Source: Peptococcaceae bacterium BRH_c8a
GTDB taxonomy: Bacteria > Bacillota > Desulfotomaculia > Desulfotomaculales > Desulfallaceae
Assembly: GCA_000961575.1 (NCBI GenBank)
Contig: LADP01000021.1
Location: 124,001-188,000, forward strand
DNA length: 64,000 bases
Direction: 5' to 3'
Shown here piece after piece: positions 1 to 8,656 of this stretch. The position numbers and the translations under genes are program-made. The first letter of the stretch is position 1. Every line of letters begins with the position of its first letter. The notes beneath the pieces were generated by a model. The model saw only the letters and a list, made by a program, of their open reading frames with translations. It was not told the DNA's origin and did no database searches.

Positions 1-90
1 TTCCGTATCCTTATAGAGGTAACCTTGAGCAACATAACTAGCTGATTAAATAATAATCAATGCTTCTGATACTTCGTTCTATGCCGCAGG

Positions 91-113
91 CCTAATAAAT
101 ATTATTATTTAGG
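91..113. promoter_or_regulatory. AT-rich imperfect palindrome upstream of zur-like gene
   Basis: A 23-bp imperfect palindrome starts CCTAA and ends TTAGG; only two mismatched pairs interrupt the arms. It lies about 100 bp upstream of a Fur-family regulator gene that heads a zinc uptake cluster, so it may be the autoregulatory operator. It does not match the Bacillus Zur box closely; the role is inference. Confidence 0.3.
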
Positions 114-215
114 GATAACTATTTCGTTGGAGGCATTGACTTTTACCCGTAAAGAAGGTATTTTATTACTAAACAGGAATAATTCTTTTTTGTGTTTTGG
201 ACAGGAGGAGAACTC

Positions 216-647
216 TTGAACGTCCAGGAAATCATAACCAAGTTAAGAGAAAACGGTTATAAGATTACCCCGCAGAGACAGGAGATCATCGGTGTACTAA
301 TGCTCGAGAAGAAGCACTTGACCGTGGAAGAAATCCATACCCGGATTGCACACCGTTACCCCAACCTGAGTCCGGATACGGTGTACCGTAACGTTGGTGT
401 ATTGGCACAGCTGAACGTGCTGGCCCGGGCTGATTTCGGGGACGGTAAGGCCAGGTACAAATTAATGGAACATGACGGCCACAAGCACCATTTGGTGTGT
501 TTGGGCTGTGGTAATTCAGAGGAAGTAGATTTTTGCCCTTTGGATTACATGGACGGCCGTACTTTCAGGGATAAAAAATTTGATGTTAGAAGACACAGCT
601 TTGAAATCTACGGCTATTGCTGGGCCTGCCGGAAAAAGGAGGCTTAA
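216..647 (+). CDS. zur: Fur-family transcriptional regulator, probably zinc-responsive (Zur)
   Basis: A 143-residue Fur-family repressor: an N-terminal winged helix (about residues 10-85, with the typical TPQRQEII and SPDTVYRNV segments) and a C-terminal metal-binding dimerisation domain with an HKHH cluster and two Cys pairs (CLGC and CWAC) that normally hold structural zinc. The TTG start at 216 is chosen because AGGAGG lies 7 nt upstream; an in-frame GTG at 192 would put the ribosome site inside the coding region. The next two genes are znuC and znuB, so zinc is the likely metal. PerR or Fur specificity cannot be excluded from sequence alone. Confidence 0.85.
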   Translation: MNVQEIITKLRENGYKITPQRQEIIGVLMLEKKHLTVEEIHTRIAHRYPNLSPDTVYRNVGVLAQLNVLARADFGDGKARYKLMEHDGHKHHLVCLGCGNSEEVDFCPLDYMDGRTFRDKKFDVRRHSFEIYGYCWACRKKEA

Positions 648-722
648 TAAAGTTGTTAAAGAGGTACGTTGAAATAACGGTTAATAATTTTTTAATTAAA
701 TATGGACTCGGAGGTCGCTGTA

Positions 723-1478
723 ATGGTCATTGAACTAAACAATGTCCGGTTTACCTATGGCTGCCATCCGGTGTTGGATGGCGTTTCTCTGCAAGTTACA
801 GCGGGCGAAATTGTTGGTATCACCGGTCCCAACGGCGCCGGTAAAACCACCCTGCTGCATTTAATAGTGGGACTGGTTCGGCCGCAGTCCGGAGAATTAA
901 AGCTATTCGGTGTGCCTGCGGGAGTATTCAAAGAGCGCCATCAAATCGGCTTTGTCGGCCAACGGGCTTCTCACTTCAACCGCAGCTATCCGGCCACTGT
1001 ATATGAAGTGGTGCTTTCAGGACGAACGGCGCTGCGCGGGTTTTTCCGGTTTTTTAATCGTGAGGATCGGATTTGTGTCGAAGAAGCCCTGGGCCGGGTA
1101 GGCATGTTGGTCTACAGAAATGTTCCAGTGGGTGAATTGTCCGGCGGTCAGCAGCAGCGGGTGATGATTGCCCGCGCCCTAGCGCTGCGGCCACGCTTGC
1201 TGGTAATGGACGAACCAACCAACGGTGTGGATAATGCCGGGATTAAGGATTTAAGCCGGTTAATTGGCGGCCTGCGAGACGAGGGTATTACCATACTGGT
1301 GGTTTCCCATGAGCCGGGCTGGCTTACGGGATTGACCAGTAAGTGGGTGTGCCTGGATCGCAAAATTTGTTCATGCAATAGTCGTGTGTTTCCCCGGGAG
1401 GCCGGGTGGACCGAATGTTTGCCTGCCCGGAGCGAAAAAATTGGGTTGGGCTGTGCCGACAGCCCCGTCGGAGGTTAA
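723..1478 (+). CDS. znuC: Zinc/manganese ABC transporter ATP-binding protein
   Basis: A 251-residue ABC ATPase energising metal uptake at the inner face of the membrane. Visible motifs in order are Walker A (GPNGAGKTT), the signature LSGGQQQR and Walker B (LLVMDEPT), followed by the switch His in VVSHEP. The ATG at 723 has GGAGG 8 nt upstream and is preferred over the in-frame ATG at 702, which would include that site. It is followed 5 nt later by the permease gene. The solute-binding protein (ZnuA) is not in this window. Zinc is inferred from the upstream Fur-family gene; manganese ABC systems look similar. Confidence 0.88.
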   Translation: MVIELNNVRFTYGCHPVLDGVSLQVTAGEIVGITGPNGAGKTTLLHLIVGLVRPQSGELKLFGVPAGVFKERHQIGFVGQRASHFNRSYPATVYEVVLSGRTALRGFFRFFNREDRICVEEALGRVGMLVYRNVPVGELSGGQQQRVMIARALALRPRLLVMDEPTNGVDNAGIKDLSRLIGGLRDEGITILVVSHEPGWLTGLTSKWVCLDRKICSCNSRVFPREAGWTECLPARSEKIGLGCADSPVGG

Positions 1479-1483
1479 TCCGA

Positions 1484-2323
1484 ATGGAAATATTACAGTA
1501 CGATTTCATGCTTCGGGCCCTGGCGGTGGGGTTAATGATTGGCGTGGTTTGCCCGCTGGTGGGACTTTTTATCACCCTGCGCCGGATGTCTATGATTTCC
1601 GATGCCCTTTCGCATGTCTGTCTGTCTGGAGTGGCAGCTGGTCTTTTAGTCGGCGTACAGCCTATCCTGTCGGCGTCAGTCTTTGCCCTGGGCGGCGCGC
1701 TTTTAATCGAAGTGTTGCGTGAAAAATATCAGCACTATGCCGAATTGTCTATCGCCATCATCCTTTCTGCCGGTGTGGCGGTGGCGGCTATCATTATCGG
1801 CCTGGGTAACGGGTTGGGTGGTGGATTTATGAGTTATCTGTTTGGCAGTATTGTGCTCCTGACTACCCGAGACGTCACTTTAATAGCAACTATCGGTACT
1901 CCGGTGCTGCTGTTTACGCTGCTGTTTACCAAAGAAATGTTTAATATTACATTCGACGAAGAAGCCGCCCAGGCTTCTGGTCTGCCGGTAAAACTAATCA
2001 ACTTGGGTTTCATCGTTTTAACCGCGCTGACCATCGCGGTGGCCATGCGTATCGTTGGGATACTGTTAGTATCTTCACTAATGATTTTACCCGTTGCTAC
2101 AGCCATGCAAATGGCTCGGAGTTTTACCGGCACGCTTTTTTGTTCGGTGCTTATCGGTGAACTGGCAGTTATTACGGGCCTGGTGTTATCATTTTATCTA
2201 AACTTGCCGCCTGGAGGTACAATTGTAATCACCCTGGTGCTGGTACTAATCACGACATTGGTGGTTTCGTTTCGCCGGGCCGGTAACCTGGCTCGGGTCC
2301 AAAAGAGCGAATTAAGCAGCTAA
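1484..2323 (+). CDS. znuB: Zinc/manganese ABC transporter permease
   Basis: A 279-residue polytopic membrane protein of the ABC-3 family, with about eight hydrophobic segments beginning near residue 10 (LRALAVGLMIGVVCPLVG). The family motif region FISDALSHVCLSG-like (MISDALSHV) is visible near residue 40. The ATG at 1484 follows GGAGG at 1470-1474 by 9 nt; longer in-frame extensions read through the end of znuC and are Arg/Cys-rich with no family similarity. Transcribed with znuC; forms the transmembrane channel of the same importer. Confidence 0.88.
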   Translation: MEILQYDFMLRALAVGLMIGVVCPLVGLFITLRRMSMISDALSHVCLSGVAAGLLVGVQPILSASVFALGGALLIEVLREKYQHYAELSIAIILSAGVAVAAIIIGLGNGLGGGFMSYLFGSIVLLTTRDVTLIATIGTPVLLFTLLFTKEMFNITFDEEAAQASGLPVKLINLGFIVLTALTIAVAMRIVGILLVSSLMILPVATAMQMARSFTGTLFCSVLIGELAVITGLVLSFYLNLPPGGTIVITLVLVLITTLVVSFRRAGNLARVQKSELSS

Positions 2324-2367
2324 AATCCAGCTTTGGTATGGATTACGACGCGAAGAGGTGTAAGAAC

Positions 2368-2907
2368 ATGAAGAAAATTAAGCAGCGGTTTTTCTTTTGC
2401 CCTATGTGCGGCGGTGTATTAAATTACCGTTATTATCAGGGACAGCCACGCCTGACATGCGATTCCTGTACTTATATTATGTATGAAAATCCGGTGGTCG
2501 GGGTGGCTGCTATCATTGTCAACGATGAAGATCAGATACTGCTGGGAAGACGGAAAGGCGGTCAGTATGCGGGGTTGTGGTGCATACCGTGCGGTTACGT
2601 TGAATACGATGAGGACGTTTACCATGCTGTAAAACGGGAGATTAAGGAAGAAACAAATCTGGATATTGAGGTAATCCGGGTATTTACAGTCCAGTCGAAC
2701 TTTCACGACCCCGAGCACCAGACCGTGGGTATCTGGTTCCTGTCCCGGGTGACCGGTGGTGAACCCGCCGCCGGGGATGACCTGGATGAAGTAAAGTACT
2801 TTAACCTGGATCAATTGCCCATGATGTCCTTTCCCACGGATCTGGTGGTTATTCAGTGCTTGCGCAAGGAATTGCATCGCCGGCGCGCCGGACTGCGTTC
2901 AGTGTAG
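2368..2907 (+). CDS. NUDIX hydrolase with N-terminal zinc ribbon
   Basis: A 179-residue NUDIX protein. A short Cys4 zinc ribbon (CPMCGG and CDSC, about residues 10-35) precedes the NUDIX fold. The NUDIX box is recognisable as G-x5-E-x7-REIKEE around residue 85-105, although the usual Gly after EE is replaced by Asn. Such zinc-ribbon NUDIX proteins are often annotated as NAD pyrophosphatase-like or ADP-ribose pyrophosphatase-like; substrate is not decided here. ATG 2368 is chosen with AGAGGTG upstream. It follows znuB by 44 nt and may be cotranscribed. Confidence 0.8.
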   Translation: MKKIKQRFFFCPMCGGVLNYRYYQGQPRLTCDSCTYIMYENPVVGVAAIIVNDEDQILLGRRKGGQYAGLWCIPCGYVEYDEDVYHAVKREIKEETNLDIEVIRVFTVQSNFHDPEHQTVGIWFLSRVTGGEPAAGDDLDEVKYFNLDQLPMMSFPTDLVVIQCLRKELHRRRAGLRSV

Positions 2908-2935
2908 CTTGTAGGGTGCAGGCTTTTCTTTTGAG

Positions 2936-2964
2936 TTGACAGTTAAGTTTGATTATTATAACAT
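2936..2964 (+). promoter_or_regulatory. Sigma-A promoter for the pab operon
   Basis: TTGACA at 2936-2941, then 17 bp, then TAACAT at 2959-2964. It lies about 150 bp upstream of pabA, so the transcript would start near 2971 and include the leader and terminator described next. Confidence 0.55.
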
Positions 2965-2970
2965 ATTGCT

Positions 2971-3076
2971 AAACAACTATAAGCTTAGCCGGTATGAGAT
3001 TGAGCAGAGCGGAGCAACTTGAGACGACTCGGAGACCGATGGGGTGAGAACCAGCATTTTTGTGCTGGTTTTTTTG
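2971..3076 (+). terminator. Structured leader ending in an intrinsic terminator before pabA
   Basis: The leader contains several short helices, including a TCGG/CCGA hairpin, and ends in a clear intrinsic terminator: AACCAGCA at 3049-3056 pairs with TGCTGGTT at 3063-3070, followed by seven T. It sits between a good promoter and the pabA start, the layout of an attenuator. It does not match the THF, T-box, ZTP or SAM consensus as I know them, so the class is unassigned. It could equally just terminate the zinc operon upstream. Confidence 0.6.
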
Positions 3077-3120
3077 ATGTTTATAGAGGATTTAACTCTT
3101 AATTGAAAGGGGCGAAAGTG

Positions 3121-3711
3121 TTGATACTGTTAATCGACAACTACGATTCTTTCGTATACAATCTGTACCAGTACTTGTCAGAACAGGGTAAAGATGTGCG
3201 GGTTTACCGCAATAACCGGATTTCGGTGCCGGAGGCTGAGGCAATGGCCCCGGAAGGCATTGTCCTTTCACCCGGCCCGTGTACGCCGGACGAGGCCGGG
3301 GTATCGTTGGAAATAATTAGGCAACTGGCCGGTAAAATACCTATCTTTGGTGTTTGTCTTGGTCACCAGGCCATCGGACAAGCCCTGGGCGGCCGGGTGG
3401 TACGCGCCGGTCGGCCCATGCACGGCAAGACTGCCCGGGTTTTTCACAACGGCAGGGGAATTTTTACCGGGCTGCCCAATCCTATGCCTGCGGCGCGCTA
3501 TCATTCCCTGGTTATCGAACGGGAAAGCATCCCAGGTTGCCTGGAAGTGACAGCCCGCACCGAGGATGGAGAAATTATGGGCGTACGGCACCGGAAGTTA
3601 GCGGTGGAAGGGGTTCAATTTCACCCCGAGTCCATTTTAACCACCTGGGGTAAAAAGCTTTTGGCCAATTACCTGCACCTAATCGGGGAGGATATGCGTA
3701 ATGCCGTTTAA
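3121..3711 (+). CDS. pabA: Aminodeoxychorismate synthase glutamine amidotransferase component
   Basis: A 196-residue class I glutamine amidotransferase that releases ammonia from glutamine for chorismate amination in p-aminobenzoate (folate) synthesis. It opens with the family-typical [11 protein letters not shown]. The nucleophile Cys is in GVCLGHQ, and the His/Glu of the triad are in VQFHPES. TTG 3121 is chosen for this N-terminus with GAAAGGGG upstream; GTG 3118 is also possible. It overlaps pabB by 11 nt, indicating translational coupling. It could also serve anthranilate synthase (TrpG), but the neighbours point to pab. Confidence 0.9.
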   Translation: MILLIDNYDSFVYNLYQYLSEQGKDVRVYRNNRISVPEAEAMAPEGIVLSPGPCTPDEAGVSLEIIRQLAGKIPIFGVCLGHQAIGQALGGRVVRAGRPMHGKTARVFHNGRGIFTGLPNPMPAARYHSLVIERESIPGCLEVTARTEDGEIMGVRHRKLAVEGVQFHPESILTTWGKKLLANYLHLIGEDMRNAV

Positions 3712-5137
3712 ACTACCTTTATACCGGCATATCCCCGCCCCAGCAGGTGGTGCGCCGGCGATTTTGGAACGGCTAAAGGCACTGCCGTGCCCGTTTCTGC
3801 TGGATACGGGTATGCTTGTTGAAGGACTGGGACATCACTCATTCGTGGGTTCCGACCCTTTTTTGGTGCTCAAGGCCAGGGGGCAGCAAATCACGGTGAC
3901 CGAGGGGGATAAATCCTCAGTTTATAATGGGGATCCCATGGTTGAACTGGGCAAGTTACTGGCCCGTTATAAATTGCCCGTTGCACCGGGACCATATCCT
4001 TTTAACGGCGGGGCGGTCGGTTATTTTAGCTACGACCTGGGGCGCAGGTTTGAAGTAATACCCTCTTTGGCTGTCGACGACCTGGCCACACCAGATTTGT
4101 GCCTGGGCTTTTATGATGTTGTAGTGGCAGTTGATGTACGAACCGGGGAAGTCACGGTAATATCCACCGGTCTGCCTGAACGCGGCAGCGCCGCTGTTGT
4201 AAGGGCACAGGAAAGACTTGCCACTGTGACCGGGCTTTTAACTGCTCAGCCGTCATCCAGCGGCGGAGCGGTTGTTTTAGTCTGCGATGGTAAAACCGGC
4301 GGGCTGGTTTCCAACTTCACTCCGGACGCCTATCGCGAGGCGGTTCAACGGGCCGTGGATTACATTTACGCCGGTGACATATTCCAGGTTAACATTTCCC
4401 AGCGGTTTAGCGCACCGCAAGTTGTGGACGCCTGGTCATTGTACACCAGGTTGAGGAAAATCAACCCCGCACCCTTTGCTGCATTTCTATCTTACGATGA
4501 TCTGGAAGTGATTAGTGCATCGCCGGAGCGATTTTTAAAGCTGGAGGGGAGCAGGGTGGAAACCTGCCCCATCAAGGGTACTAGACCTCGGGGTCGCACG
4601 CCGGAGGACGACGAATTTTTGCGGCAGGAACTGCTGGACAGTGAAAAGGATCGGGCTGAATTGATGATGATTGTAGACCTGGAACGCAACGACCTGGGCA
4701 GGGTGTGTGAGGTGGGTTCGGTTAAGGTGCCGGAACTATACCGACTGGAAGAATATGCTACGGTGTTTCACTTGGTTTCCACGGTGGAAGGCAGACTGCA
4801 CCCGGAAAAGGACATTACGGATTTACTGGCTGCGTCTTTCCCTGGCGGTTCCATAACCGGGGCACCCAAAATTAGGGCTATGGAAATTATTGAAGAAATG
4901 GAACCAGTGCGCCGGGGGGTATATACCGGATCTATTGGTTATATCAGTTTCGACGGCCGGGTTGATTTAAATATTGTCATCCGCACCATACTGGCTACCA
5001 AGGGCAACTTTTATTTCCAGGTGGGCGGTGGTATTACCGCTGACTCAGATCCTCAGCGTGAATACGTGGAGACACTGGACAAGGCCAGGGCCCTGGTTAG
5101 GGCACTGGGTTTGGAAAAAAGCGAACATGGTTTTTAA
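3701..5137 (+). CDS. pabB: Aminodeoxychorismate synthase component I
   Basis: A 478-residue chorismate-utilising enzyme making 4-amino-4-deoxychorismate with the ammonia supplied by PabA. The chorismate-binding domain occupies roughly residues 200-465, with [12 protein letters not shown], a [14 protein letters not shown] segment and [12 protein letters not shown]. The PIKGTRPRG motif carries Lys where anthranilate synthase (TrpE) has Ala; this Lys is the known PabB marker, so the call is PabB rather than TrpE. It overlaps pabA and is followed 23 nt later by pabC, giving a complete pABA operon. Confidence 0.92.
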   Translation: MPFKLPLYRHIPAPAGGAPAILERLKALPCPFLLDTGMLVEGLGHHSFVGSDPFLVLKARGQQITVTEGDKSSVYNGDPMVELGKLLARYKLPVAPGPYPFNGGAVGYFSYDLGRRFEVIPSLAVDDLATPDLCLGFYDVVVAVDVRTGEVTVISTGLPERGSAAVVRAQERLATVTGLLTAQPSSSGGAVVLVCDGKTGGLVSNFTPDAYREAVQRAVDYIYAGDIFQVNISQRFSAPQVVDAWSLYTRLRKINPAPFAAFLSYDDLEVISASPERFLKLEGSRVETCPIKGTRPRGRTPEDDEFLRQELLDSEKDRAELMMIVDLERNDLGRVCEVGSVKVPELYRLEEYATVFHLVSTVEGRLHPEKDITDLLAASFPGGSITGAPKIRAMEIIEEMEPVRRGVYTGSIGYISFDGRVDLNIVIRTILATKGNFYFQVGGGITADSDPQREYVETLDKARALVRALGLEKSEHGF

Positions 5138-5160
5138 GTGACAGGCAGGGAGGCGGTAGC

Positions 5161-5985
5161 TTGCCCCATTATTACCTTTGCGACGGTGAAATAAAACCCG
5201 TCGAACAGTTAACGTTATCTCCCCGGGATCAGGGACTGCTGTACGGCTTTTCCCTGTTTGAGACCATGCTGGTAAAGCAAGGCCGGGTAATTATGCTGCA
5301 GCAACATCTGCAAAGGTTAACCGGTTCCGCTGCTTCAATGGGTATAACCATAGGTGCAGACAGGGATTTATTGGCAGAAAATAGCATTGCCGCGGTGGAA
5401 AGCGCCGATGTAACTGATGGGGTATTACGGCTTACCGTCACAGCAGGGTCGGCAGACAGTTGGATGGGATTGATTCTTTTCTCGGTGCAAAAGGGAATTC
5501 CCTACCCGCCCGAACGTTATGATCAAGGTTTTTCATTACTGACCCTTGGTTATCCCCGCAATGAAAAGTCGCCCCTAATCCGCCATAAGTCTGCCAATTA
5601 TATGGAAAACATTTTGGGCCGCCGGGAAGCATTGCAGCTTGGTTATGACGAGGGGCTCTTCCTTAATTCATTGGGCAACGTAGCCGAAGGCACTGTAAGC
5701 AATATCTTTGCAGTGCAAAAAGGTGAACTAATTACCCCGCCGCTTGAGGCCGGACTGCTACCGGGCACTGTCAGGCAGTTGGTTATTGAACTTGCGCCAT
5801 TAATGGGCTATCAATGTCGGGAAGAGGATATAACAACTAAAGATATAAAAAGAGCTGATGAGTGTTTTTTGACAAACTCACTGCTGGGGATTATGCCGGC
5901 CACCAGTCTGGACGGCAAGGACATAGGCAGTGGCTTACCGGGGTGGGTAACTTTGGATCTGATGAAGTTGTACCCGCCCGGGTAA
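5161..5985 (+). CDS. pabC: Aminodeoxychorismate lyase (class IV PLP enzyme)
   Basis: A 274-residue fold-type IV PLP protein that removes pyruvate from aminodeoxychorismate to give p-aminobenzoate. The N-terminal GLLYGFSLFETM segment, the PLP lysine in RHKSANYMENI (about residue 143) and VAEGTVSNIF (about residue 178) are all in place. The TTG start at 5161 has GGGAGGCGG upstream. The folate genes that often follow (folP, folB, folK) are absent here. A branched-chain or D-amino-acid aminotransferase is the alternative within this fold, made less likely by the pabAB context. Confidence 0.88.
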   Translation: MPHYYLCDGEIKPVEQLTLSPRDQGLLYGFSLFETMLVKQGRVIMLQQHLQRLTGSAASMGITIGADRDLLAENSIAAVESADVTDGVLRLTVTAGSADSWMGLILFSVQKGIPYPPERYDQGFSLLTLGYPRNEKSPLIRHKSANYMENILGRREALQLGYDEGLFLNSLGNVAEGTVSNIFAVQKGELITPPLEAGLLPGTVRQLVIELAPLMGYQCREEDITTKDIKRADECFLTNSLLGIMPATSLDGKDIGSGLPGWVTLDLMKLYPPG

Positions 5986-6078
5986 TCTTTTTAATTAATG
6001 GGCTGCACACCGTTGCATTCAGAAAACAAGATTTAATTTTATATGGCCTAAATAAAGTGCAACGCTTTGGCATTAAAT

Positions 6079-6123
6079 TTTTTTCCTTTAATTAGCGGGA
6101 CGGCCTGGGGCTAAAGGAAAAAA
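6079..6123. repeat. Inverted repeat between pabC and the GNAT-like gene
   Basis: A perfect 12-bp inverted repeat with T6CCTTTA at 6079-6090 and TAAAGGA6 at 6112-6123, separated by 21 bases. The T-run is on the 5' arm, so it lacks the U-tract expected of a terminator on either strand. Confidence 0.45.
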
Positions 6124-6208
6124 TAGTGATTGGACGGACAAAATTTTAACTACTTCCGACAGTATGACCGCATAGTATAAACCATTAACGGTCAACGGAG
6201 GTTTTTAA

Positions 6209-7258
6209 ATGCCATATACTGTCACAAGAGTCAATAACCCCGCCGCCATGCAGGCTTTTATGCAGATGCCCCGGGCGGTTTACCGGGAAGGAACAATACC
6301 GCCGGCTACTGCCGGCAGCGCAAACTGGATGCGTTTTACGCCCCTGGCGAATCCAACTTTGCAGCATGTCAGGTTTGCCAACTTTGTGGCTCTGGAAGGT
6401 GCTCGACCGGTGGGGCGAATAACCGCCTCGTATGACCTGCTTAACCCCCGAACCGGAGAAGGGTTTTGGGGTTGTTTTGAATGTGTGGATCGGCCACAGG
6501 TGGCCAAACTTTTGCTTGACGCAGCTGCCGGGTGGTTGCAAGAGCAGGGCAAGACGGTGATGGTTGGGCCGGCCACTTTAAATACCAACCAACAGGTTGG
6601 TCTATTGGTAGAAGGTTTCCAGTATGAGCCGCAGGAAGAAATACCGTACAATCCGCCGTACTATAAAGATTTGCTGACTGAAACGGGGCTGGAAAAACTG
6701 CACGATCTGGAGTGTTTTGAGTGGCACCTGCCTGAAAAAATGCCTGTTAAACTGCGGGATGCTGCAGCGCCTTCCGGTATGGTAATCCGACCGGTTAACT
6801 ATCAGGCATTAAATCAGGAAGCCCGAATAGTCATGGAAGTTCATAACAAGTCGATGTCCGGCATATGGGGGTTTATCCCCATGACCATAGAAGAAGCCGG
6901 TGGATTTTTGTTCAGCCTGACTGCAAATGTTCCGCCGGAATTATTTCTTATAATTGAAATGAATGGAGAACCGGCGGGCATGCTTCTGTCAATACCAATC
7001 AAACGACCGGGCACGAACAAGAATGATGGGTTGATTAGGTTGGCTATTGGTGGCATTGTGCCGAAATTCCATCATAGGGGAATCCACTGGTTTGTTTTAA
7101 AAGTGTTCTACGAGCACTGCAGACGGTTGGGCTATACCATGGGCGAAGCATCGCAGGTGGCAGAAAGCAATGATGTAGTCAAAAGGAAAATTATCAAACC
7201 TATGTTTGGCGGTAAGGTAATCAAGTTATATCGTGTTTATACACGGGATATTGGCTAA
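6209..7258 (+). CDS. GNAT-like acyltransferase-fold protein, function unknown
   Basis: A 349-residue soluble protein. Residues about 40-140 and 255-349 each resemble an acetyltransferase (GNAT) half: FVALEGARPVGRITAS with VMVGPATLNTNQQVGLLV, and FLIIEMNGEPAGMLLS with GIVPKFHHRGIHWFVLK followed by a SNDVVKRKIIKPMF segment typical of the last GNAT helix. A tandem GNAT arrangement is therefore likely; the first copy looks more degenerate. The ATG at 6209 has GGAGG 10 nt upstream. The gene stands alone between pabC and small genes, and I cannot assign a substrate. Confidence 0.6.
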   Translation: MPYTVTRVNNPAAMQAFMQMPRAVYREGTIPPATAGSANWMRFTPLANPTLQHVRFANFVALEGARPVGRITASYDLLNPRTGEGFWGCFECVDRPQVAKLLLDAAAGWLQEQGKTVMVGPATLNTNQQVGLLVEGFQYEPQEEIPYNPPYYKDLLTETGLEKLHDLECFEWHLPEKMPVKLRDAAAPSGMVIRPVNYQALNQEARIVMEVHNKSMSGIWGFIPMTIEEAGGFLFSLTANVPPELFLIIEMNGEPAGMLLSIPIKRPGTNKNDGLIRLAIGGIVPKFHHRGIHWFVLKVFYEHCRRLGYTMGEASQVAESNDVVKRKIIKPMFGGKVIKLYRVYTRDIG

Positions 7259-7340
7259 ACATACCTTATTTGTAACACTTTTGGGACTGTTGAATATTTT
7301 ATAAGGGGGAGATCAAATATTTAAAAAGGAGGAATAGTTA

Positions 7341-7439
7341 ATAAGTGGTACCTACTTTGACGGCAGCTTTATTCTGTTCCTGATCTTGATCCTGCTGGTA
7401 TTTGGCACTATGCCCTATTTATTTGCTGCGGGTAAATAA
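7341..7439 (+). CDS. 32-residue single-span membrane peptide with an apparent ATA start
   Basis: After AAAGGAGGA (7325-7333) a reading frame gives a 32-residue peptide starting (M)SGTYFDGSF, followed by a hydrophobic helix FILFLILILLVFG and ending AAGK. The frame is closed by TAG at 7335, and the only codons between that stop and the peptide are TTA and ATA, so initiation would be at ATA 7341, 7 nt after the Shine-Dalgarno site. It resembles small hydrophobic YjcZ-like proteins of spore formers in style, and shares LFLILILLV with the small protein at 16635-16862. Function unknown. Confidence 0.5.
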   Translation: MSGTYFDGSFILFLILILLVFGTMPYLFAAGK

Positions 7440-7682
7440 TACTCGCTTGCGGGAGCAGCGAAACCAATATTCCTGCCGGTAATATACCTAAGTTACCGCC
7501 TGTTCTGGCACCGTTTTTTTATTACAGGGTGTCCGAATAGGCGGTATGTTATTTTATGTCTAATATCGCCGAAGCGCCCACTACGACCAACGTTTCAGGT
7601 AGATGGTTTGTATCTAAAATACGTTGCCAGGCAAAGGGAGGAATAACTTGCCTGGCAGTAGAAGCTAATATGGTGATTCCTT
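7440..7682. other. Intergenic stretch with a dispersed-repeat fragment
   Basis: No gene supported. Bases 7562-7606 contain GCGCCCACTAC(G)ACCAAC and a downstream AGGTAGA segment that recur in altered form at 34698-34758 in front of carA, suggesting a degenerate dispersed element. Confidence 0.4.
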
Positions 7683-7874
7683 TTAGAAATGTACACACCG
7701 CATGCGAATACAGTTACCTCTGGATCCTTTGAAAAGATCCCGGAACAGTTGATCCAGTTCTGATTGTTTAAGGCGAATCAAACCCTCTGGATTGATTAAA
7801 ATATCATTGACAAAAATACGTATATAAACGTGTTCTTTGGTCTCAACCACGATAACGAGTTTATACTGGTTCAA
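7683..7874 (-). CDS. Small conserved-looking protein of unknown function
   Basis: A 63-residue protein beginning MNQYKLVIVVETKEHVYIRIFVND and ending in a basic segment. The TTG at 7874 is chosen because GGGAGGTG lies 8 nt upstream; a longer frame to 8024 would run through that site and overlap the divergent gene. It is transcribed divergently from the metallophosphoesterase at 7934, with 59 bp between the two starts holding both ribosome sites. No family recognised; no signal peptide or membrane span. Confidence 0.6.
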   Translation of the reverse strand: MNQYKLVIVVETKEHVYIRIFVNDILINPEGLIRLKQSELDQLFRDLFKGSRGNCIRMRCVHF

Positions 7875-7933
7875 CGATTTAACACCTCCCGGTAGGGATA
7901 AATAGCTTTGGCATAAATACAGGAGGAAGAGCG

Positions 7934-8656
7934 TTGAATATATATGCCATCGGTGATCTACACCTGTCTTTCGAGCGGGTAGTTGATTTAGAGGACTGGG
8001 AAAACAATTCCCAGCACAAACCAATGGAGGAAATAGACTCTTTTTGGCGGCAGCATGCCCGTAAAATATATGAGAATTGGAACAAGATAGTAGCGCCGGG
8101 CGACGTGGTGCTCGTTCCTGGAGACATATCCTGGGCCATGCGTCTGGATGAGGCCAGTCATGACCTGGACTTTTTAAGCCTGTTTACGGGGTTGATTGTA
8201 TGCGTGCAGGGTAACCATGATTACTGGTGGCAGAGTGTTTCCCGGGTCAGGTCGTTCGCTCCACCCAACATGAAATTCATTCAAAATGATTATGTAGAGA
8301 TCGGCGGCTTGAAGTTTTGCGGAAGCAGAGGATGGGTGTGCCCCAACAGCTCGCTTTTTAAGGAAGAGGACGAAAAAATTTACCGCCGAGAATTGATAAG
8401 AATGGAAAATTCACTGCGTGCCGCGGGCGAAGGGGAAAAAGTAGTACTAATGCACTATATGCCTACCAGTGAGAAACACGAGTATTCGCAATTCGTTCAG
8501 CTTTTTGAAGCCTACGGCGTAGAGACGGTGGTCTACGGGCACTTGCACGCCAGGGCTTGCCGCTACCGACTTCCCGACCAGGCCTGGGGTATAAATTTTC
8601 ACCTGGTCAGTGCCGATTTTCTTGGTTTTAATCCCAAAATGGTTTGCTCTATTTAG
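7934..8656 (+). CDS. Calcineurin-like metallophosphoesterase
   Basis: A 240-residue cytoplasmic metallophosphoesterase. The five metal-binding motifs are in order: GDLH (about residues 7-10), GDISW (about 59), GNHDYW (about 96), a HYMP block (about 175) and GHLHA (about 203). The TTG start follows AGGAGG by 7 nt. Substrate unknown; phosphodiesterase or protein phosphatase activity is possible. Its last 4 nt overlap the end of the convergent gene at 8653. Confidence 0.85.
   Translation: MNIYAIGDLHLSFERVVDLEDWENNSQHKPMEEIDSFWRQHARKIYENWNKIVAPGDVVLVPGDISWAMRLDEASHDLDFLSLFTGLIVCVQGNHDYWWQSVSRVRSFAPPNMKFIQNDYVEIGGLKFCGSRGWVCPNSSLFKEEDEKIYRRELIRMENSLRAAGEGEKVVLMHYMPTSEKHEYSQFVQLFEAYGVETVVYGHLHARACRYRLPDQAWGINFHLVSADFLGFNPKMVCSI

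Noticed and set aside
2971-3076. Known riboswitch class for the pab leader (THF, T-box, ZTP, SAM)
   Set aside because: None of the conserved core sequences of these classes could be found by eye.
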